From NCBI GenBank assembly GCA_963576475.1, contig OY754975.1:20524646-20588645 (forward strand): a DNA stretch of 64,000 bases. Direction: 5' to 3'. The notes beneath the pieces are model-generated. The model was not told where the DNA came from. It saw only the letters and a program-made list of their open reading frames with translations, and did no database searches. This document shows positions 46,001 through 49,182 of the stretch, piece by piece (positions within the stretch are counted from its first letter, which is position 1; the number at the start of each line of letters is the position of its first letter). The translations under genes and the position numbers were made by a program. Origin of the DNA: Molanna angustata. Its lineage: Eukaryota; Arthropoda; Insecta; Trichoptera; Molannidae.

Positions 46001-47196
46001 CTGTATAAATTTTAATTTATAAATTATGATAATGATGAATATGAACACATATATAATTCTACAATTTATTTATTTTACTCCCGACGACCGTTTCGGGTTA
46101 TAAGGCCATAATCAACTGGTTGATTATGGCCTTATAAGCCAAAACGGTCGTCGGGAGTAAAATAAATAAATTGTAGAATTATATATGTGTTCATATTCAT
46201 CATTATCATAATGGAATTCTACAAATTAGAAGCCGTCACAATGGAATGATTGAAAAGTGCGTATGTTTATAAATTATATTTAAGAACAGTAACAACAGTG
46301 CAAATAGTTTGCTCTAAACCACATATTGTTACTGTAATCATATATTAGATTTCCACAAAGTAACCATCAAATCCATTAGTCTTATTTTATTTAAAGATAT
46401 TAAAAGCCTAATCAGAATTTAGTCTCATTTTCTTGTTTCAAGTAAAGCTATGGTTTGTCTGGGCCTAGTTTCTAAAACAATATTTTGTATTTTATAGGTA
46501 GATAAAAAATCCATTGGGGAGGTTTCACAAGTAACCTAATTAATATGTCCTGGCCCCTGAGTCAAGTTAAAAAACGCTGTTTGTTATCGCCAAGTGTTAA
46601 TTTTTTGTATGGGATTTAACGTTTGTTGTCCTTTGTTGTAGAAAAAAATTCTACTACAGACATCAAATCCCATACAAAAAAATTAACGCCTGGCAATAAC
46701 GAACAGCGTTTTTAACTTGACTCAGAGGCCTTATAAGTATATATACATTCCTAAATTAAGCATAAATACTTGTGCTATAGGCGTACAAAATCGATTGTGG
46801 CAGGATTCAAACACCCGATCACTGAATTACAAACTCAGTGCGCTAACTGCTCTACCAGCACCCATCTCTAAGAGACCTGACTTCCAGTATGTTTATTCTA
46901 GTTTCACGCATCTATTTACTATGACTATATCTCAGGAAAGTTAAAATATAATAATAAAATATTATTTAAGAATAAACAAATAAATTCAAGACTTACACTG
47001 TCAGGGTACATCTTTGAAGTTGAACTTTCGGTATAATATAATGACTAACGTTGTCGAACGTATCTTTGGATATGTACCCTTCTGGAACTTGACAGACAAT
47101 TTTGGGACCAGCAGTTGGATGGAATTCACACAAAAATATACATCTTATGGGACCCTCTTGGTCGCATCCTTCATAATATTTACAATTCACATCCAT
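6854..47196 (-). CDS. NPRL2: NPRL2 (nitrogen permease regulator 2-like), whole gene, seven coding exons
   Basis: NPRL2 is a subunit of GATOR1 (with DEPDC5 and NPRL3), the lysosome-surface GTPase-activating complex that acts on RagA/B and turns down TORC1 when amino acids are scarce. Joining exons 47196-46997, 35705-35549, 25282-25156, 12728-12592, 12128-11900, 11015-10846 and 7039-6854 gives 1206 nt, 401 residues plus stop; human NPRL2 is 380. All introns are GT-AG and phases agree (2,0,1,0,1,0). Recognisable blocks in order: IRCIFLCEFHPTAGPKI in the N-terminal longin-type domain, [54 protein letters not shown] and GTTVRDL, NERKLVQFGLLQGLIRR, and the C-terminal SLDEMCCVTG. Arg88 aligns with human Arg78, the arginine finger. 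The recognition rests on recalled family sequence, but agreement over seven exons makes it firm. Confidence 0.95.
7807..8086. mobile_element. MITE family X, complete copy with terminal inverted repeats
   Basis: The ends are inverted copies of CATAGATTTTCATATAATAT continuing into ACTAG, about 26-30 bp. The interior is AT-rich and non-coding. Related partial copies lie at 47637-47790, 53293-53500, 55495-55735 and 55862-55964. No convincing target-site duplication. Confidence 0.75.
9697..10080. repeat. 48-bp tandem repeat, eight identical units
   Basis: Eight consecutive 48-bp units with no difference I can find, beginning TTGAATAGTATATAAACAGT. Each unit contains TATATAAA. The absence of divergence implies very recent expansion or an assembly-sensitive locus. 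Confidence 0.97.
10195..10385 (-). mobile_element. SINE family B, complete copy
   Basis: Minus-strand tRNA-like head GGCAGAGCGGTTAGCGCACT followed by a B-box like GAGTTCAAATCCTGCC, a body with CACCTATAGCACAAGCATTT, and a tail with TACTTGTTTTACAAGGACAT. About fourteen copies or parts of this family lie in the window. Confidence 0.88.
10630..10846 (-). mobile_element. SINE family A, 5'-truncated copy forming the NPRL2 exon 6 donor
   Basis: Aligns with the copy at 5365-5582 from its 3' end up to GGTTGG, where it meets exon 6 exactly. The A-box half of the head is missing. The splice donor GTTGGT is within the alignment. Confidence 0.8.
10846..11015 (-). CDS. NPRL2: NPRL2 coding exon 6
   Basis: The 170-nt exon encodes RQPASLKSILCMYAGMSYGT, TVRDLCIRYNPQALGINERK and LVQFGLLQGLIRRIYK. 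The acceptor is TGACAG. The donor GTTGGT (10840-10845) and the last exon base fall inside the 5' end of a truncated SINE, so the splice site is made of SINE sequence. It ends in phase 0 and joins YPV of exon 7, as in human QKYPV. Confidence 0.93.
11160..11285 (-). mobile_element. SINE family B, decayed copy
   Basis: Tail and body (ATACATCTTCCTACATTCCC on the plus strand) are clear. The tRNA-like head is badly eroded. Confidence 0.65.
11333..11810 (-). mobile_element. SINE family B copy split by a MITE
   Basis: The tail half is at 11333-11392 and the head half at 11690-11810. The two halves join at TAAGCATAAATG when the 297-bp insert is removed. Confidence 0.8.
11393..11689. mobile_element. 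Harbinger-like MITE, 297 bp, with TAA target-site duplication
   Basis: Imperfect 26-bp terminal inverted repeats share TCCTAC-TAGGCGATTCAA. It is flanked by TAA at 11390-11392 and 11690-11692. A 3-bp TWA duplication is the habit of PIF/Harbinger elements. The interior is GC- and CpG-rich (GCGCGAAAATA, CGCGCGAATT) unlike its surroundings, and has no coding frame. Confidence 0.82.
11900..12128 (-). CDS. NPRL2: NPRL2 coding exon 5
   Basis: The 229-nt exon has acceptor TGTGTAG and donor GTAATT. It encodes [20 protein letters not shown] followed by [20 protein letters not shown], a close match to human [20 protein letters not shown] and [20 protein letters not shown]. It ends one base into a Gly codon. 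Confidence 0.95.
12129..12591 (-). other. NPRL2 intron 4
   Basis: 463 bp, with a LINE 3' fragment in its right-hand half of the exon 5 side. Confidence 0.85.
12190..12400 (+). mobile_element. Decayed LINE 3' end
   Basis: In one frame it encodes RLPKRFLEGPSKRLKRLRWE and DNIVRDAFQFLDAANWWVAA, the C-terminal tail pattern of insect LINE polyproteins, before a TAG. 5'-truncated and frame-eroded at the end. Antisense to NPRL2. Confidence 0.7.
12592..12728 (-). CDS. NPRL2: NPRL2 coding exon 4
   Basis: The 137-nt exon has acceptor TCTACAG and donor GTAAAT. It encodes GTTTTHLTVVRVSSDPAPVQ and then [22 protein letters not shown], aligned with the human [22 protein letters not shown] segment. The first two bases complete a Glu codon begun in exon 3. 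Confidence 0.94.
12880..13170. repeat. Dispersed repeat R1a, copy 1
   Basis: Shares about 290 bp with 59870-60200 in the same orientation, including GCGCATAAAGTGATCACGTA followed by AACCAGC-GATGACAGGTCGT. Non-coding. Family not recognised. Confidence 0.8.
13503..13790 (+). mobile_element. SINE family B copy split by a LINE fragment
   Basis: The body is interrupted after CACCTATAGTACAA (ends 13526) and resumes at 13715 with ACATTTACACTTAG, continuing to the tail. Confidence 0.75.
13527..13705 (+). mobile_element. 5'-truncated LINE 3' end inside a SINE, with 9-bp target-site duplication
   Basis: Flanked by ATAGTACAA at 13518-13526 and 13706-13714. The 179-bp insert ends in a GAAGAAGAAAGAAG-type tail and encodes a LINE-tail-like MKRLVDDRVKWKD before a stop. 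Confidence 0.75.
13860..14180 (-). repeat. Tandem repeats in the I-like LINE 3' UTR
   Basis: Four imperfect units of about 76-82 bp, each with AAACTCAGACATGG-like and AATACATAAGAAT-like blocks on the plus strand. Confidence 0.85.
14208..17874 (-). pseudogene. I-like LINE ORF2, broken by a frameshift and a nonsense codon
   Basis: The N-terminus is an AP-like endonuclease (LLQWNTRSA, ETWLQPHF, LLGDFNAHSSSWG, SDHFPIF). The reverse transcriptase follows (SSYRPIALSSCALKLFEHLI, PQGSVLSPVLFNIY, YADDIALYTSN near 15905). RNase H lies at about 14650-15000 (IFTDGSKL, TAECVALSEAL, IFTDSLSL, NETVDSLAKAA, all four acidic residues present). A C-terminal Cys/His motif reads CECGLDEETLNHVFLGC. There is a 1-nt frame change in an A-run near 15775-15783 and a TGA at 15528-15530, where CGA would be expected (a CpG-type transition, inferred). 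Otherwise the whole 1.2-kb-codon frame is readable, so the copy is not very old. Confidence 0.9.
17867..19228 (-). CDS. I-like LINE ORF1 protein (gag-like, three zinc knuckles)
   Basis: 453 residues, intact. The N-terminus is acidic and low complexity (MNEPEPEPPDTGG). The middle is probably an RNA-recognition-like fold, inferred from position. Three CCHC-type knuckles follow at about residues 230-285 (CHNCLRYGHTKARC, CTRCGTSHSAEDC, CINCKGEHLATSSSC). The C-terminal third is rich in Pro, Ser and Thr (PPPSKTPTSPPPSISPP). Such ORF1 proteins bind the element RNA and form the ribonucleoprotein. Its stop overlaps the ORF2 start in ATGAATAA, an 8-nt overlap that suggests termination-reinitiation. Confidence 0.9.
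   Translation of the reverse strand: MNEPEPEPPDTGGTNRKRGRYDSGQISNDSENNMTELSDNNLVDPLEKKINALMTNQYSLLSPPPFLVVVESETNGKPIHPMLLGEICSKGNITGIVPGGVRADSRNKIAITFSTPQNANNFLLNKTISENHLKAFIPNYKLFKSGIVRGVPVYLKDEDVLQNIIVPAPFGKVTKLRRLNRKVTTPDSSEWKPSTTILLTFEGQKLPERVYLFYNSLKVEQYIYPSYMCHNCLRYGHTKARCTSSTRCTRCGTSHSAEDCPLKQSTPSCINCKGEHLATSSSCPEFLRQKEIKKIMADENVSFSYAAKLTPKQHKLYSSVASSNTIKTSKVPTKTPSSPPPSKTPTSPPPSISPPSNLFNLDKKMIDSLLSYKNGQPSNPHNGCALTGNISANSSSHLPIENNPTSCEPHILINLLVQILTILLSKSDNALNNLIFPSIINILNSVSENNHNE
19481..20320. repeat. Pair of about 210-bp direct repeats
   Basis: 19481-19690 and 20114-20320 align throughout, e.g. AATCATTGAAATTATGATTT and GTCCGCCATTTTATG, then AATCAGAGCGCA-GACGTCA. The 420 bp between them are not repeated and not coding. 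This may be two copies of one MITE. It is too short for typical LTRs. Confidence 0.8.
20517..21102. mobile_element. MITE, 586 bp, with TAT target-site duplication
   Basis: The inverted ends read GGGCCGGTATTACAG and GGCCCGATATTACAG, followed by weaker inverted similarity (AAACTCAAG). TAT flanks both ends (20514-20516, 21103-21105). No coding frame. Confidence 0.72.
21937..22394. repeat. Tandem duplication, two units of 229 bp
   Basis: The units 21937-22165 and 22166-22394 differ at a few positions and by small indels. They share ACTTTCGTGTCAGGTCTTGA and CATCACAAAAGCGCCGCAAT. Confidence 0.92.
25156..25282 (-). CDS. NPRL2: NPRL2 coding exon 3
   Basis: The 127-nt exon starts in phase 0 (LSMEVESEWL) and ends one base into a codon after CTLT. 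The acceptor is TTGCAG. The donor GTTCGT is weak, but it is the only site that keeps phase with exon 4. The exon matches the LELES...CTLP segment of human NPRL2. The LOA retrotransposon begins only 169 bp to the right, in intron 2 and antisense to the gene. Confidence 0.9.
25440..25451. repeat. Left target-site duplication of the LOA element
   Basis: AAGGTCAGCAAA, repeated at 29882-29893. It fixes the element's first base as G25452. Confidence 0.95.
25452..25654 (+). ncRNA. Candidate HDV-like self-cleaving ribozyme at the LOA 5' terminus
   Basis: Pairings seen by eye: P1 GGGACTC 25452-25458 with GAGTCCC 25602-25608. P2 CTCCTA 25568-25573 with TAGGAG 25649-25654. P3 GCG 25574-25576 with CGC 25599-25601. 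P1.1 CC 25578-25579 with GG 25609-25610. P4 TGTGGC 25615-25620 with GCCATA 25638-25643, capped by TGGC-AAT-GCCA. J4/2 is GCAAA 25644-25648, placing the catalytic cytosine at 25645. L3 begins TCCTCG and P1' is followed by GGGCAA, both as in the hepatitis delta ribozyme. J1/2 is 109 nt and folds on itself. HDV-like ribozymes are known at the 5' ends of several LINE clades. The fold is inferred from sequence, not tested. Confidence 0.85.
25658..26170 (+). CDS. LOA element first ORF, function unknown
   Basis: 170 residues from an ATG three bases after the last ribozyme helix. It is basic and Arg/Gly/Pro rich, with two copies of RKGGPR at about residues 111 and 137. It lacks the CCHC knuckles expected of a LOA ORF1, so it may be a degenerate or shortened ORF1, or may not be translated. 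It overlaps ORF2 by 20 nt if ORF2 starts at 26151. Confidence 0.55.
   Translation: MNGDSLAPQNWYPQLREGKPRQKTTQARSYATTCLGLNGTGVIWCRKRCALWKLVRIRSVSRTCHDVGLRYGGPSISPYFPKVWKLPCRLKDRTNQMNTNKPKNPPSSSRKGGPRLAYTGESLSTVAGGNTAIPARKGGPRPVCKGGSPTTIEASNEGKEGRLLHESGSD
25983..26102 (+). repeat. G-rich motif of about 38 nt, two copies (third at 27365-27403)
   Basis: Copies at about 25983-26021 and 26063-26102 share CCCGAAAGGGGGG followed by AGAC-CG-CT-CA-AGGGG. A third, at about 27365-27403, lies inside ORF2 in a different reading phase, so the similarity is at nucleotide rather than protein level. Confidence 0.8.
26151..29792 (+). pseudogene. LOA element ORF2 polyprotein, one in-frame TAG
   Basis: From ATG 26151 (the frame is open from ATG 26124) there are 1213 codons with a single TAG at codon 876 (28776-28778); both sides are in the same frame. 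AP-like endonuclease occupies about 1-230 (QINLHHSKAA, LAQEPWV, GADANAHHTIWG, SADHSFSDHQYI). Reverse transcriptase follows (KSPGPDGIIPAEL, FRPISLSSFVLKTLERLI, GTPQGGVLSPLLWNLALNKL, YADDLAIAVSG near 671). RNase H begins at about 934 (FFTDGSKL, FQAEILAIQEA, ILTDSQAAI, NCRADELARAGT). A C-terminal CRACQDEEEEETVVHFLCHC ends the protein. The TAG lies in the linker between reverse transcriptase and RNase H. It is either a recent nonsense mutation or, less likely, a readthrough point. Confidence 0.93.
29882..29893. repeat. Right target-site duplication of the LOA element
   Basis: AAGGTCAGCAAA immediately after the A-tail. The exact edge within the A-run is ambiguous by a base or two. Confidence 0.93.
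29903..30075 (+). mobile_element. SINE family B copy next to the LOA element
   Basis: Head GGTGGCGGAGCAGTTAGCG, B-box like GATTTCGAATCCTGC, body and TTGTTACAAGGACAAATTCA tail. It starts about ten bases after the LOA target-site duplication. Confidence 0.8.
31052..31222 (-). mobile_element. SINE family B, decayed copy
   Basis: The tail ATGAATATGTCCTTGTTACA and the head complement TAATACAGCACGCTAACCGC are recognisable on the plus strand, with a small insertion in the body. Confidence 0.75.
31422..31618 (+). mobile_element. SINE family B, complete copy with a small internal duplication
   Basis: Well-preserved head (GGCAGAGAGGTTAGCGCGCT) and B box (GAGTTCAAATCCTGCC). The body has AAGCATTTATGATT twice. 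It lies about 200 bp from an opposite-strand copy, making an inverted pair. Confidence 0.88.
33380..33925 (+). mobile_element. CR1/L2-like LINE 3' end
   Basis: The frame 33405-33644 encodes LPQYLKNKFTYLSNHS and then FEVLSARLCNSLSPDI followed by LCIFKKKLKKEF, the usual last residues of CR1/L2/Kiri-type reverse transcriptases. A T-rich 3' UTR follows with TCTGGTTGGTTGGAAAAAAA, like the tail at 37496-37590. At 33865-33940 a 38-bp unit (TGTGCAATATATTATGAAGA...) is duplicated in tandem. Confidence 0.78.
34183..34243 (+). mobile_element. Short LINE coding remnant
   Basis: Encodes RWFKHIERMNEEHMN, like the RLRWFGHIERM tail of insect LINE polyproteins. About 60 bp, edges unclear. Confidence 0.5.
34970..35260 (+). 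mobile_element. LINE reverse-transcriptase C-terminal fragment
   Basis: One frame gives RRTSELMYLYDIINSNIDCT and then DLLKIINFNIPNRRTRHTST, typical of the C-terminal part of Jockey/CR1-group polyproteins, before a stop. Clade not resolved. Confidence 0.72.
35549..35705 (-). CDS. NPRL2: NPRL2 coding exon 2
   Basis: The 157-nt exon completes V67 and runs to residue 119 (...VVKKLTEYL). The acceptor is TTTCAG just right of 35705 and the donor GTAAG at 35544-35548. It carries [19 protein letters not shown], which aligns with human KYSRNALLFNLGFVCDAQA. The Arg (residue 88) corresponds to the catalytic arginine finger of GATOR1. Confidence 0.95.
37063..37480 (-). mobile_element. 5'-truncated LOA copy with 13-bp target-site duplication
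   Basis: The reverse complement matches 29463-29881 with only a handful of differences, e.g. the ORF2 stop is TGA here and TAA there. Flanked by TAATTACACCATA at 37050-37062 and 37481-37493. The A-tail reads as a T-run at 37063-37078. Confidence 0.95.
37496..37590 (-). mobile_element. CR1/L2-like LINE 3' UTR end
   Basis: The minus strand reads GGGTTGGTTGGAAGAAATTT, then GGCAATAAACCTGCCTTTGT and ACACATGTACAT. It resembles the 3' UTR at 33825-33870. Confidence 0.65.
37800..38304 (-). mobile_element. LINE reverse-transcriptase C-terminal fragment
   Basis: The minus-strand frame encodes NNVQRRAVRLIDDPSLTDGL, then HRRKVGILSLFYRYYHGIAQ and LRSALLRKS, the C-terminal tail common to Jockey/CR1-group elements of insects. 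5'-truncated near 38304. The 3' side meets a T-run at 37818-37829. Confidence 0.82.
38340..38420. repeat. Short hairpin-bearing repeat end
   Basis: CCGTACAGATACGGCCATAC and GCCGTATGGGTACGGCCATA occur about 45 bp apart, and each can form hairpins. GTTAA at the right edge recalls a TTAA target, but there is no second end to confirm a piggyBac-type element. Confidence 0.4.
38843..39064. repeat. 33-bp minisatellite, left part
   Basis: About seven imperfect units like TATATGCTTAGTATCCACTA plus CTCACAATGCAAG. The array resumes at 39620 after a MITE. Confidence 0.92.
39065..39616. mobile_element. Harbinger-like MITE, 552 bp, inserted in the minisatellite
   Basis: Ends CGGTCTTACTTAT and, inverted, CCGTCTTACTTAT. 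TTA at 39062-39064 and 39617-39619. Removing the insert and one TTA restores the minisatellite phase (...TATATGCTTAGTCTCC...). No coding frame. Confidence 0.85.
39617..39735. repeat. 33-bp minisatellite, right part
   Basis: Three to four further units of the array at 38843-39064, with CTACTCACATTGTAGGTATA variants. Confidence 0.9.
40278..40365 (+). mobile_element. SINE family B head, partial
   Basis: TATTAGTAATCCAGAGAACG then GGTTCAAATCCTGTCATGAC. The A-box half and tail are lost. Confidence 0.6.
40555..41130 (+). mobile_element. RTE-clade LINE 3' fragment, frame-shifted
   Basis: Across three frames it reads VEQVMSFKYLEVEICSHND, then EVREQVNKTSAASGCL, then IDSKVRIYKTCV, then ETRADTVRTKGLLRTTEMKV and WWSRSRRRHWRFQVARMDSD. 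These are conserved C-terminal blocks of insect RTE elements. A 17-bp inverted duplication interrupts the reading frame after SGCL (40640-40680). Confidence 0.85.
40640..40680. repeat. Inverted duplication inside the RTE fragment, 17-bp arms
   Basis: ATCTGCCGCATCTGGAT and its exact reverse complement, 7-nt spacer. The left arm is RTE coding sequence (SAASG); the right arm is extra. Confidence 0.93.
41230..42420. repeat. Dispersed repeat R2, copy 1
   Basis: Matches 56850-57915 in inverted orientation over about 1 kb with moderate divergence (e.g. TTAAGTATCAAACTATTAAG, GAGGTCAGTCCTTT, TGAGATATGTGGAAAAATAA). Shorter pieces lie at 30430-30600 and 61000-61100. A hairpin at 42283-42319 (16-bp arms, 5-nt spacer) has an equivalent in the other copy. 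Family not recognised. Confidence 0.78.
42505..42735 (+). mobile_element. SINE family A, complete copy
   Basis: TTCATGGCTCAGTTGGTTCA head, GGGTTCAATTGCCGGTGG B-box region, and the same body and CTGTTAATTGCTCAAGAAG tail as the copy at 5365-5582. The A/B-box spacer contains AAGAGAAATAAA, not present in the other copy. Confidence 0.85.
42774..42853 (-). mobile_element. tRNA-derived SINE head, partial
   Basis: The minus strand shows GGCAGAGCAATTAGTTCCCT and GCAGGTTCGAATCCTGCCTC with no body. It resembles the SINE B head. Confidence 0.6.
43917..44140. repeat. Fold-back palindrome 1, arms about 105 bp
   Basis: The arms contain GCGACCGGTTTCGGAACTAA and CCGTTCCCTCATCAGGC. Arm identity is about 93 per cent by eye, with a spacer of a few bases at 44024-44030. 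Confidence 0.92.
44950..45235 (+). mobile_element. SINE family B with tandemly duplicated tail
   Basis: Intact head (GGCAGAGCGGTTAGCGCATT, GCGAGTTCGAATCCTGCC). The body-plus-tail segment is present twice in tandem, period 98 bp (45023-45120 and 45121-45218). Confidence 0.93.
45428..45607 (-). mobile_element. SINE family B, complete copy
   Basis: Mirror image of the copy at 44950. Head complement AGCCCAACGCACTAACCGCT. The two form an inverted pair about 190 bp apart. Confidence 0.9.
46024..46211. repeat. Fold-back palindrome 2, 93-bp arms, 2-nt spacer
   Basis: Arms 46024-46116 and 46119-46211 differ at about three positions. They contain CCCGACGACCGTTT, echoing the GACCGGTTTCGG of palindrome 1. 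Confidence 0.95.
46541..46868 (-). mobile_element. SINE family B, decayed, split by a palindromic MITE
   Basis: TAATATGTCCT (46541-46551) and 46731-46868 (CATTCCTAAATTAAGCATAA, then the head complement CTCAGTGCGCTAACTGCTCT) are the two parts. Confidence 0.65.
46552..46730. mobile_element. Palindromic MITE of 179 bp
   Basis: Ends GGCCCCTGAGTCAAGTTAAA and, inverted, GGCCTCTGAGTCAAGTTAAA. Inverted similarity extends through TTTGTATGGGATTT towards TGTAGAA near the centre. Non-coding. Confidence 0.82.
46997..47196 (-). CDS. NPRL2: NPRL2 coding exon 1
   Basis: Encodes residues 1-66 plus two bases of the next codon. The ATG at 47194-47196 is chosen because it is the first ATG ahead of the conserved EGPIRCIFLCEFHPTAGPKI block and sits in a fair initiation context (G at -3, G at +4). 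The open frame extends 12 codons further upstream, but only from a TTG. The donor is GTAAGT at 46991-46996. Residues 18-35 match the start of the longin-type domain. Confidence 0.93.
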
Positions 47197-48586
47197 TTCG
47201 GTGGGCGTGCTATACGGTATATCACATATCAAGACACAAAACGACGAACTTATTATTTTATATCACAGAAATGTTATTTTTAAACATAAGTTGTCACACG
47301 AATTCACCGCGCTGCTCTACACACCGTCTTCCGCGACAGAAGTGTAATAGAACCGCACTCCGCTTGACAACTAAAGTATAATAAATAGTCCATTAGATTC
47401 CACTTGGAAAACAAGATGAAATGTTTATACGAAACATAAACAATACTAGCGGGGAAGGGGAAGTGGAGGACCTTGAACTAACACGTTCGTATTGATGCGA
47501 TTGAGACTGCGCGTGTATTGTACAAGTCGACATTCTCCTTAAAATATCTACCTACAATAAATAATAAATTTTAAAGTGACAGCTACGACGCCGACGCAAA
47601 TAGCGTCGTTTGCCGCCGTGGCCGCCGTTGTCATAGCATGATCATAGATTTTTATTATAATATACTAGATGTCGTAATTAACAAGTGAGGCATTTTTCCA
47701 CGGGATTTTTGACGTTTTGGTTGTTTGTTTAATAATTTTCGGATTTATTTATCGAAAAAACACCGAAAAAAATAATGCCGAAAAACAATGATTTTTATTT
47801 TTTTTCCACGGCAATATTTCTGAAAGCAGCAAGCGCTCGTTGCGGGCGAGCAACGAAACTTGCAGCTATCAGGGAGCCAGCACGCTAGCACGCGCTCTCT
47901 TGGCGTTCAACTCTGGTGGGCGACGGACGGTTTTGTGTGACGCCGTCATCGGTCGACACGTGCTCCCGATGGCGGCCATATTTTCGACGGCGCATGAGGT
48001 CTGCTTGACAGGACACGTCACGTGCATGGACGCTGCCGGTGCTACGGAGCCAAGATAAGGGCATCAACAGAGCAGAGGCGTGGAGGCAGGGCGCAGTGTT
48101 GACCCACCGCAGCAGGGAACGCGGCGGCTCGCAGATTGGACCACGAGCGGCTTTCCGTGTCGTCTGGGGCGTCGGTTCGCCTTCGGTGAGGCTTCCAGCT
48201 GGCCTGCCACCTCTGTCGAGATGCGCCTTCATAGCGTTGCCGTGTGGCACGGAGCCAGCCATGGGTGACTGCCTTGCAGAGAAGAGGAAACTATGCCGAG
48301 TACGAGAAGGACCTGCCAGCCTGACGCAGAGGCTGGGCCCCGCCGGACTTTCAGCCACCACGTGGAAGACAGTGACATGCCTGTAGAAAGGATGTCGCTG
48401 TACCCTGGGGCTGCACCTTCTGGTCGGCGTCTCTTCGTGCTCGGTTGTGTTTGAGAGTTGGATTTTTATCGTTTTGTTTTGTTATTTGTACTCTGTTGTT
48501 GTGTTTGTTTTTTTTTTATTATTTAATTGCCATGGACCAACTGTAATGATTTTTGAATAAATGCGCCGTACTAAAAGAATTTTCAT
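47197..48586. other. NPRL2 upstream flank and GC-rich patch
   Basis: 47197-47400 should hold the NPRL2 5' UTR and promoter, but I see no clear TATA or initiator. 47637-47790 is a MITE X relic. 47830-48430 is clearly GC-rich with several overlapping frames, none of which I recognise. It is followed by a T-rich stretch and AATAAA near 48555, which could be the end of a transcript or of a repeat. Confidence 0.5.
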
Positions 48587-48617
48587 AGTGTCACCATCAA
48601 TATTTAATTTAATTTAA

Positions 48618-48657
48618 CGTTGATGCTTTTATTGCCCCGGCAATAAAAGCATCAACG
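48618..48657. repeat. Inverted duplication at the R1-like element 5' end, 19-bp arms
   Basis: The arms 48618-48636 and 48639-48657 are exact inverted copies, 2-nt spacer. The right arm is ORF1 coding sequence; the left arm is its inverted copy. Confidence 0.95.
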
Positions 48658-49182
48658 ACCTTGACCGCACGACTCGCTACCAAGAGGCAACCTCGTGTGA
48701 GGTTTAGTCATGTGCCACGGGACCTGTCTAATGACGAATTTATAGAGATAGTTGCAGAGAGTACGAAAGAGCATGCCATTAAAACAGCAGTATTCAGTCA
48801 TTTAACAGGACCTACAGTTGGCCCGACTTGCGATAGAGTCTTCTCAGTACCTGCAGCCGTCCGCCACAGCCTCGTCAATTTAGGAAAGGTGTATGTTGAC
48901 TGGAATGTCTGTCGTGTTACAGATTTTCTTCCAGTCAGTATTTGTGGCCGTTGTCGAATGTACGGCCATGGTTCAAAAACTTGCAAGGAACCCGTCAGAT
49001 GCTCACATTGTGCTTCAACGGAACACGTTTACGTGTCATGTCCGAATAGAGCCAATCAACCCACATGCGCTGTTTGTAAGTTATTTAACAAACCAGCAAT
49101 ACACCGATCAGGCACTAATGACTGTCCAGCTTATCAAGCAACAGTCAGCAGAGCTTTGCTCAATATTGACTATGGCGTGTAA
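48640..49182 (+). pseudogene. R1-clade ORF1, C-terminal part only
   Basis: In the frame ending at TAA 49180-49182: KRQPRVRFSHVPRDLSNDEF, an RNA-recognition-like region, then three CCHC-type knuckles (CGRCRMYGHGSKTC, CSHCASTEHVYVSC, CAVCKLFNKPAIHRSGTNDC). No start codon precedes it because the element is 5'-truncated. The stop overlaps the ORF2 ATG by 11 nt. Confidence 0.88.

Larger units (their letters stand above)
35706..46996 (-). other. NPRL2 intron 1
   Basis: 11.3 kb. Densely packed with LINE 3' ends, SINEs, a split minisatellite and fold-back palindromes. The stretches 35720-37040, 38420-38840, 39750-40270, 42860-43900 and 44150-44940 show only AT-rich sequence. Confidence 0.85.

Noticed and set aside
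47197..47232. Upstream extension of NPRL2 exon 1
   Set aside because: The frame extends only to a TTG; the first ATG is at 47194-47196, just ahead of the conserved region.
48893..49171. N-terminal extension of the R1-like ORF2 into ORF1
   Set aside because: It has no ATG in a sensible place and overlaps the zinc knuckles of ORF1. The ATG at 49172 overlapping the ORF1 stop fits LINE organisation.
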